Of a stretch of DNA of 18,782 bases, positions 17,601 through 18,782 are shown piece by piece (positions within the stretch are counted from its first letter, which is position 1; each line of letters begins with the position of its first letter). The position numbers and the translations under genes were made by a program. Source of the stretch: Clostridiaceae bacterium (GTDB taxonomy: Bacteria > Bacillota > Clostridia > Saccharofermentanales > DTU023); assembly GCA_012798865.1 (NCBI GenBank), contig JAAZMK010000080.1, positions 1 to 18,782 of the forward strand, written 5' to 3'. Under the pieces are notes generated by a model, which saw nothing but the letters and a program-made list of their open reading frames with translations, was not told where the DNA came from and made no database searches.

Positions 17601-18368
17601 GAGCTGAGGAAAGATGACTTTGATGACAGTGAAATCGAGGACATCGACAGAAGTCGAGAACGCGGACTTCTCGGCATACGCGATCGCGACCGGCTGATCA
17701 TGGCAGGATTAGTGACGAGTCGGCGAGATTTGTTCACGAAGAGGAATGATCGGATGGCGTTTATCGGATTAGAGGATGATGGAGGTGTTTGGGAATTGGT
17801 CGTTTTCCCGAAGACTTATGAGAGCTATCACCATCTTCTCGATGACCACGGCGTTCTTATTGTCGCCGGTACGGTCGATTTACGCGAGGAAGAGCCAAAG
17901 CTCCTAGCGGAAGTGATCGCACCGCTGACAAGCGACATGCGTGAATTGCCTGAAGAATTCAAGAAGGCGGGATTTACGGAAAGGCATAGCAGAGGTAAGG
18001 GGCGCGGCAACAGCCGTTCCAATGATGGGAACGGAAACCAGCGTCAACAGGATAGACGTGAACACCGGACGAATCTTCGCTCCGGTGCCCATGTCAATGA
18101 GCCGTCGGAAATGCGGGCAAATGCGGATGCCAATGGTTTTGCGCCGAAACAAATTGTGTTCAGATTGAGGCGGCGATCGAATTCGGCGGAGCTTTCTTCT
18201 TTTCGATCCGCTGTTCAGTATTTTTCCGGTGATGTCCCTGTCAGGATTTTTGAGGAGGATAGCGACTCTCTTCTTCCTGCGGAAGATGATCTGCTTGTCG
18301 AATGGACACAGGAGACGTCGATGTTGCTCTTGGAAAGATTTGGTGCCGAGAATTTCGGTCTAATATAA
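14658..18368 (+). CDS. dnaE: DNA polymerase III alpha subunit (DnaE)
   Basis: This 1236-residue replicative polymerase has an N-terminal PHP domain keeping all nine expected metal ligands: His7, His9, Asp16, His41, Glu66, His87, Cys137, Asp205 and His207. Metal-dependent 3'-5' proofreading activity is therefore plausible. The polymerase core has GPGRGSGAAS, catalytic Asp403/Asp405 in PDFDVDF and Asp553 in KFDFLGL. FRPGPMD, YQEQVM and RRAMGKK are also present, as is FNKAH where FNKSH is usual. GQMSFFDF is followed by an OB domain (about 1010-1090) and an Arg/Asn/Gly-rich linker (about 1107-1160). A conserved-looking C-terminal domain ends the protein. No PolC exonuclease insert is present. The ribosome binding site GGAAG lies in the end of pgcA. 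Low-GC Gram-positives usually also have PolC, which is not in this window. Confidence 0.96.
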   Translation: MSFTHLHLHTEYSLLDGAIRIKELPDRLKEMGMDACAITDHGAMYGILDFYRTMKANGIHPIIGCEVYVAPRSHKEKEGAADRDPSHLILLAENNEGYHNLIKLVSAGFVDGFYYRPRIDKELLEKHHDGLIALSACLSGEVPRLILDGQRERAVEVALEHRDLFGADNYFLEIQANGLPEQALVNQELIMISRETGIPLVATNDCHYLNKDDAFAHDVLLCMQTGKTLNTPDRMKMETDTLYVRSPEEMAEMFASTPESLTNTAVIAKRCQVELEFGKLSLPHFETPPGETAVDMLRRLCLEGLDRRMAARKTGIDRDEYLARIEYELEVINGMGYTDYYLIVWDFIRYAREQGIMVGPGRGSGAASLVAYTLFITDIDPLQYGLLFERFLNKERVSMPDFDVDFCYERRGEVIDYVTNKYGADHVCQVITFGTLAARAVIRDVGRALDLSYADTDRIAKMVPNQLKMTIDRALDLNPELRMLYEEDPVTKRVIDLAKRFEGMPRHASTHAAGVIIAGEPVCSIAPLARNDESIVVQFTKDDIEDVGLLKFDFLGLRTLTVLQETSRLVQEKTGTGIDFNSMTFDDPNVYEMISRGDTDAVFQLESGGMTQFMRDLKPETFEDIIAGISLFRPGPMDQIPRYVAARHDPSKIKYDTPLLKPILEVTYGVMVYQEQVMRTVRSVAGFSMGQADNVRRAMGKKDEKLLQSLRTLFIEGGVDEKGAEVPGALANGVPRKVAEKLFEDIRAFAGYAFNKAHAAPYAAVAYYTAWCKYYYPVEFMAAILNSYLGDLAKAARYVGAAEAMGIRVLPPDINKSVARFAPEGDAIRFGLGAIKNVGRDAIEALVSERKREGDYKSFGDFLRRMCDTAVNKKMIESLVRSSACDAFGITRSKMIAVIEPFTNSVLAAKRKTMEGQMSFFDFTTDESFSRLDEPDYPNVPEFPLLERLAMEKEMTGLYVTGHPLSSYQTALRALPLVSSDELRKDDFDDSEIEDIDRSRERGLLGIRDRDRLIMAGLVTSRRDLFTKRNDRMAFIGLEDDGGVWELVVFPKTYESYHHLLDDHGVLIVAGTVDLREEEPKLLAEVIAPLTSDMRELPEEFKKAGFTERHSRGKGRGNSRSNDGNGNQRQQDRREHRTNLRSGAHVNEPSEMRANADANGFAPKQIVFRLRRRSNSAELSSFRSAVQYFSGDVPVRIFEEDSDSLLPAEDDLLVEWTQETSMLLLERFGAENFGLI

Positions 18369-18382
18369 AATTTACATCCGCA

Positions 18383-18391
18383 TGTTATATT
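18383..18391 (+). promoter_or_regulatory. Possible extended -10 element between dnaE and the phosphatidyltransferase gene
   Basis: TATATT (18386-18391) is preceded by TGt (18383-18385) in an AT-rich stretch. No -35 is evident, and no terminator follows dnaE, so read-through from dnaE is equally likely. Confidence 0.25.
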
Positions 18392-18410
18392 ATGGAAGGA
18401 ATCAGTCGAT

Positions 18411-18491
18411 GTGTTTTCGATGCTGAGAGAGCGCTTGTCGACCGAAATGTTGTTTTTGAAAGTGGCGTATCTGAATGAAGGCATTGCATGA
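18411..18491 (+). CDS. Possible 26-codon leader ORF overlapping the start of the phosphatidyltransferase gene
   Basis: GGAAGGA (18394-18400) lies 10 bases before a GTG at 18411. That GTG opens a 26-residue frame beginning MFSMLRERL and ending at TGA 18489-18491, 17 bases inside the next gene. The next gene's own ribosome binding site is weak, so the small frame could feed ribosomes to it by termination-reinitiation. It has no recognised homologue and may be accidental. Confidence 0.25.
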   Translation: MFSMLRERLSTEMLFLKVAYLNEGIA

Positions 18492-18782
18492 ATCTCAACT
18501 CGATCAGAAAGCTACCGCCGAGGAAAGCTTAACGGTATTAAACGACCAAACCGAGACGGGTGAGACATCGGGCGTTCCGAGAGAGTCGCATGCAGGTTCG
18601 GATACAAACGTTCGGTTTATTTTAAATATTCCAAATACCCTGACCATCATTCGGTTATTGGCAGTCGTTCCTCTGGCAATCCTGATTTCACGTTGGCCCG
18701 AAAAGCGCCTCGTCACGGTGATTGTTTTTGTCGGCATATGGGTAACGGATATTCTTGACGGTTTTATCGCACGCCGTTTCAA
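18475..18782 (+). CDS. pgsA: CDP-alcohol phosphatidyltransferase, N-terminal part (probably PgsA); cut by window end
   Basis: About 102 codons are visible and the frame is open at the right edge. NIPNTLTIIRLLAVVPLAIL (from residue 51) is the typical first membrane helix and N-terminal motif of phosphatidylglycerolphosphate synthase. A second helix (VIVFVGIWVTDIL) leads into DILDGFIARRF, the start of the D-x2-D-G-x2-A-R catalytic signature. The product would be an integral membrane enzyme joining CDP-diacylglycerol to glycerol 3-phosphate. Unusually, some 49 hydrophilic, Glu/Thr/Ser-rich residues precede the first helix. ATG 18475 is the only ATG available in frame after the upstream stop at 18472, and it lacks a clear ribosome binding site. 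A related phosphatidyltransferase is possible because the C-terminal half is missing. Confidence 0.85.
   Translation, partial: MKALHESQLDQKATAEESLTVLNDQTETGETSGVPRESHAGSDTNVRFILNIPNTLTIIRLLAVVPLAILISRWPEKRLVTVIVFVGIWVTDILDGFIARRF

Overview
This 18.8 kb window looks like ordinary chromosome of a low-to-medium GC Gram-positive bacterium (Bacillota, most likely a Clostridia-like anaerobe). The reasons are strong AAGGAGG-type ribosome binding sites, tight gene packing on one strand, a surface protein with a sortase-type C-terminal tail, a PgcA-length phosphoglucomutase, and class II LysRS, GreA and DnaE of bacterial type. No IS element, phage gene, CRISPR array, tRNA or rRNA was seen. All confident genes lie on the + strand. 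The species cannot be named from this sequence.

Layout. Positions 1-231 hold a candidate promoter and perhaps the start of a divergent gene. 232-2149 is a two-gene unit, an ATP-grasp ligase followed by an alpha/beta-hydrolase esterase, and it looks AT-richer than the rest. 2358-4517 encodes a secreted, probably wall-anchored 5'-nucleotidase and ends at a very strong terminator (4549-4578). 4579-4875 is a promoter and long leader for pyrG. 4876-12746 is probably one transcript: pyrG (CTP synthase), guaB (IMP dehydrogenase, overlapping pyrG by 8 nt), greA, lysS, a family 4 uracil-DNA glycosylase gene and uvrB. After a weak hairpin and a candidate promoter come pgcA (phosphoglucomutase) and dnaE (DNA polymerase III alpha). 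The start of a CDP-alcohol phosphatidyltransferase gene (probably pgsA) runs off the right edge.

The most striking observation is in the CTP synthase. The reading frame is intact and the synthetase half looks functional. In the fused glutaminase half, however, all three members of the Cys-His-Glu triad are replaced (Gly385, Asn518, Gln520), and the oxyanion and lid motifs are altered too. By analogy with ammonia-using carbamoyl-phosphate synthetase I, this predicts a CTP synthase that uses free ammonia, with the dead glutaminase domain kept for structural or regulatory reasons. The translationally coupled IMP dehydrogenase belongs to the subfamily also found in the protist Tritrichomonas foetus. 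Thus the two nucleotide-synthesis genes at the head of this operon are both of unusual type. UvrB carries several substitutions in a normally near-invariant helicase segment. The remaining genes are conventional housekeeping functions in transcription fidelity, translation, base and nucleotide excision repair, replication, sugar-phosphate and phospholipid metabolism.
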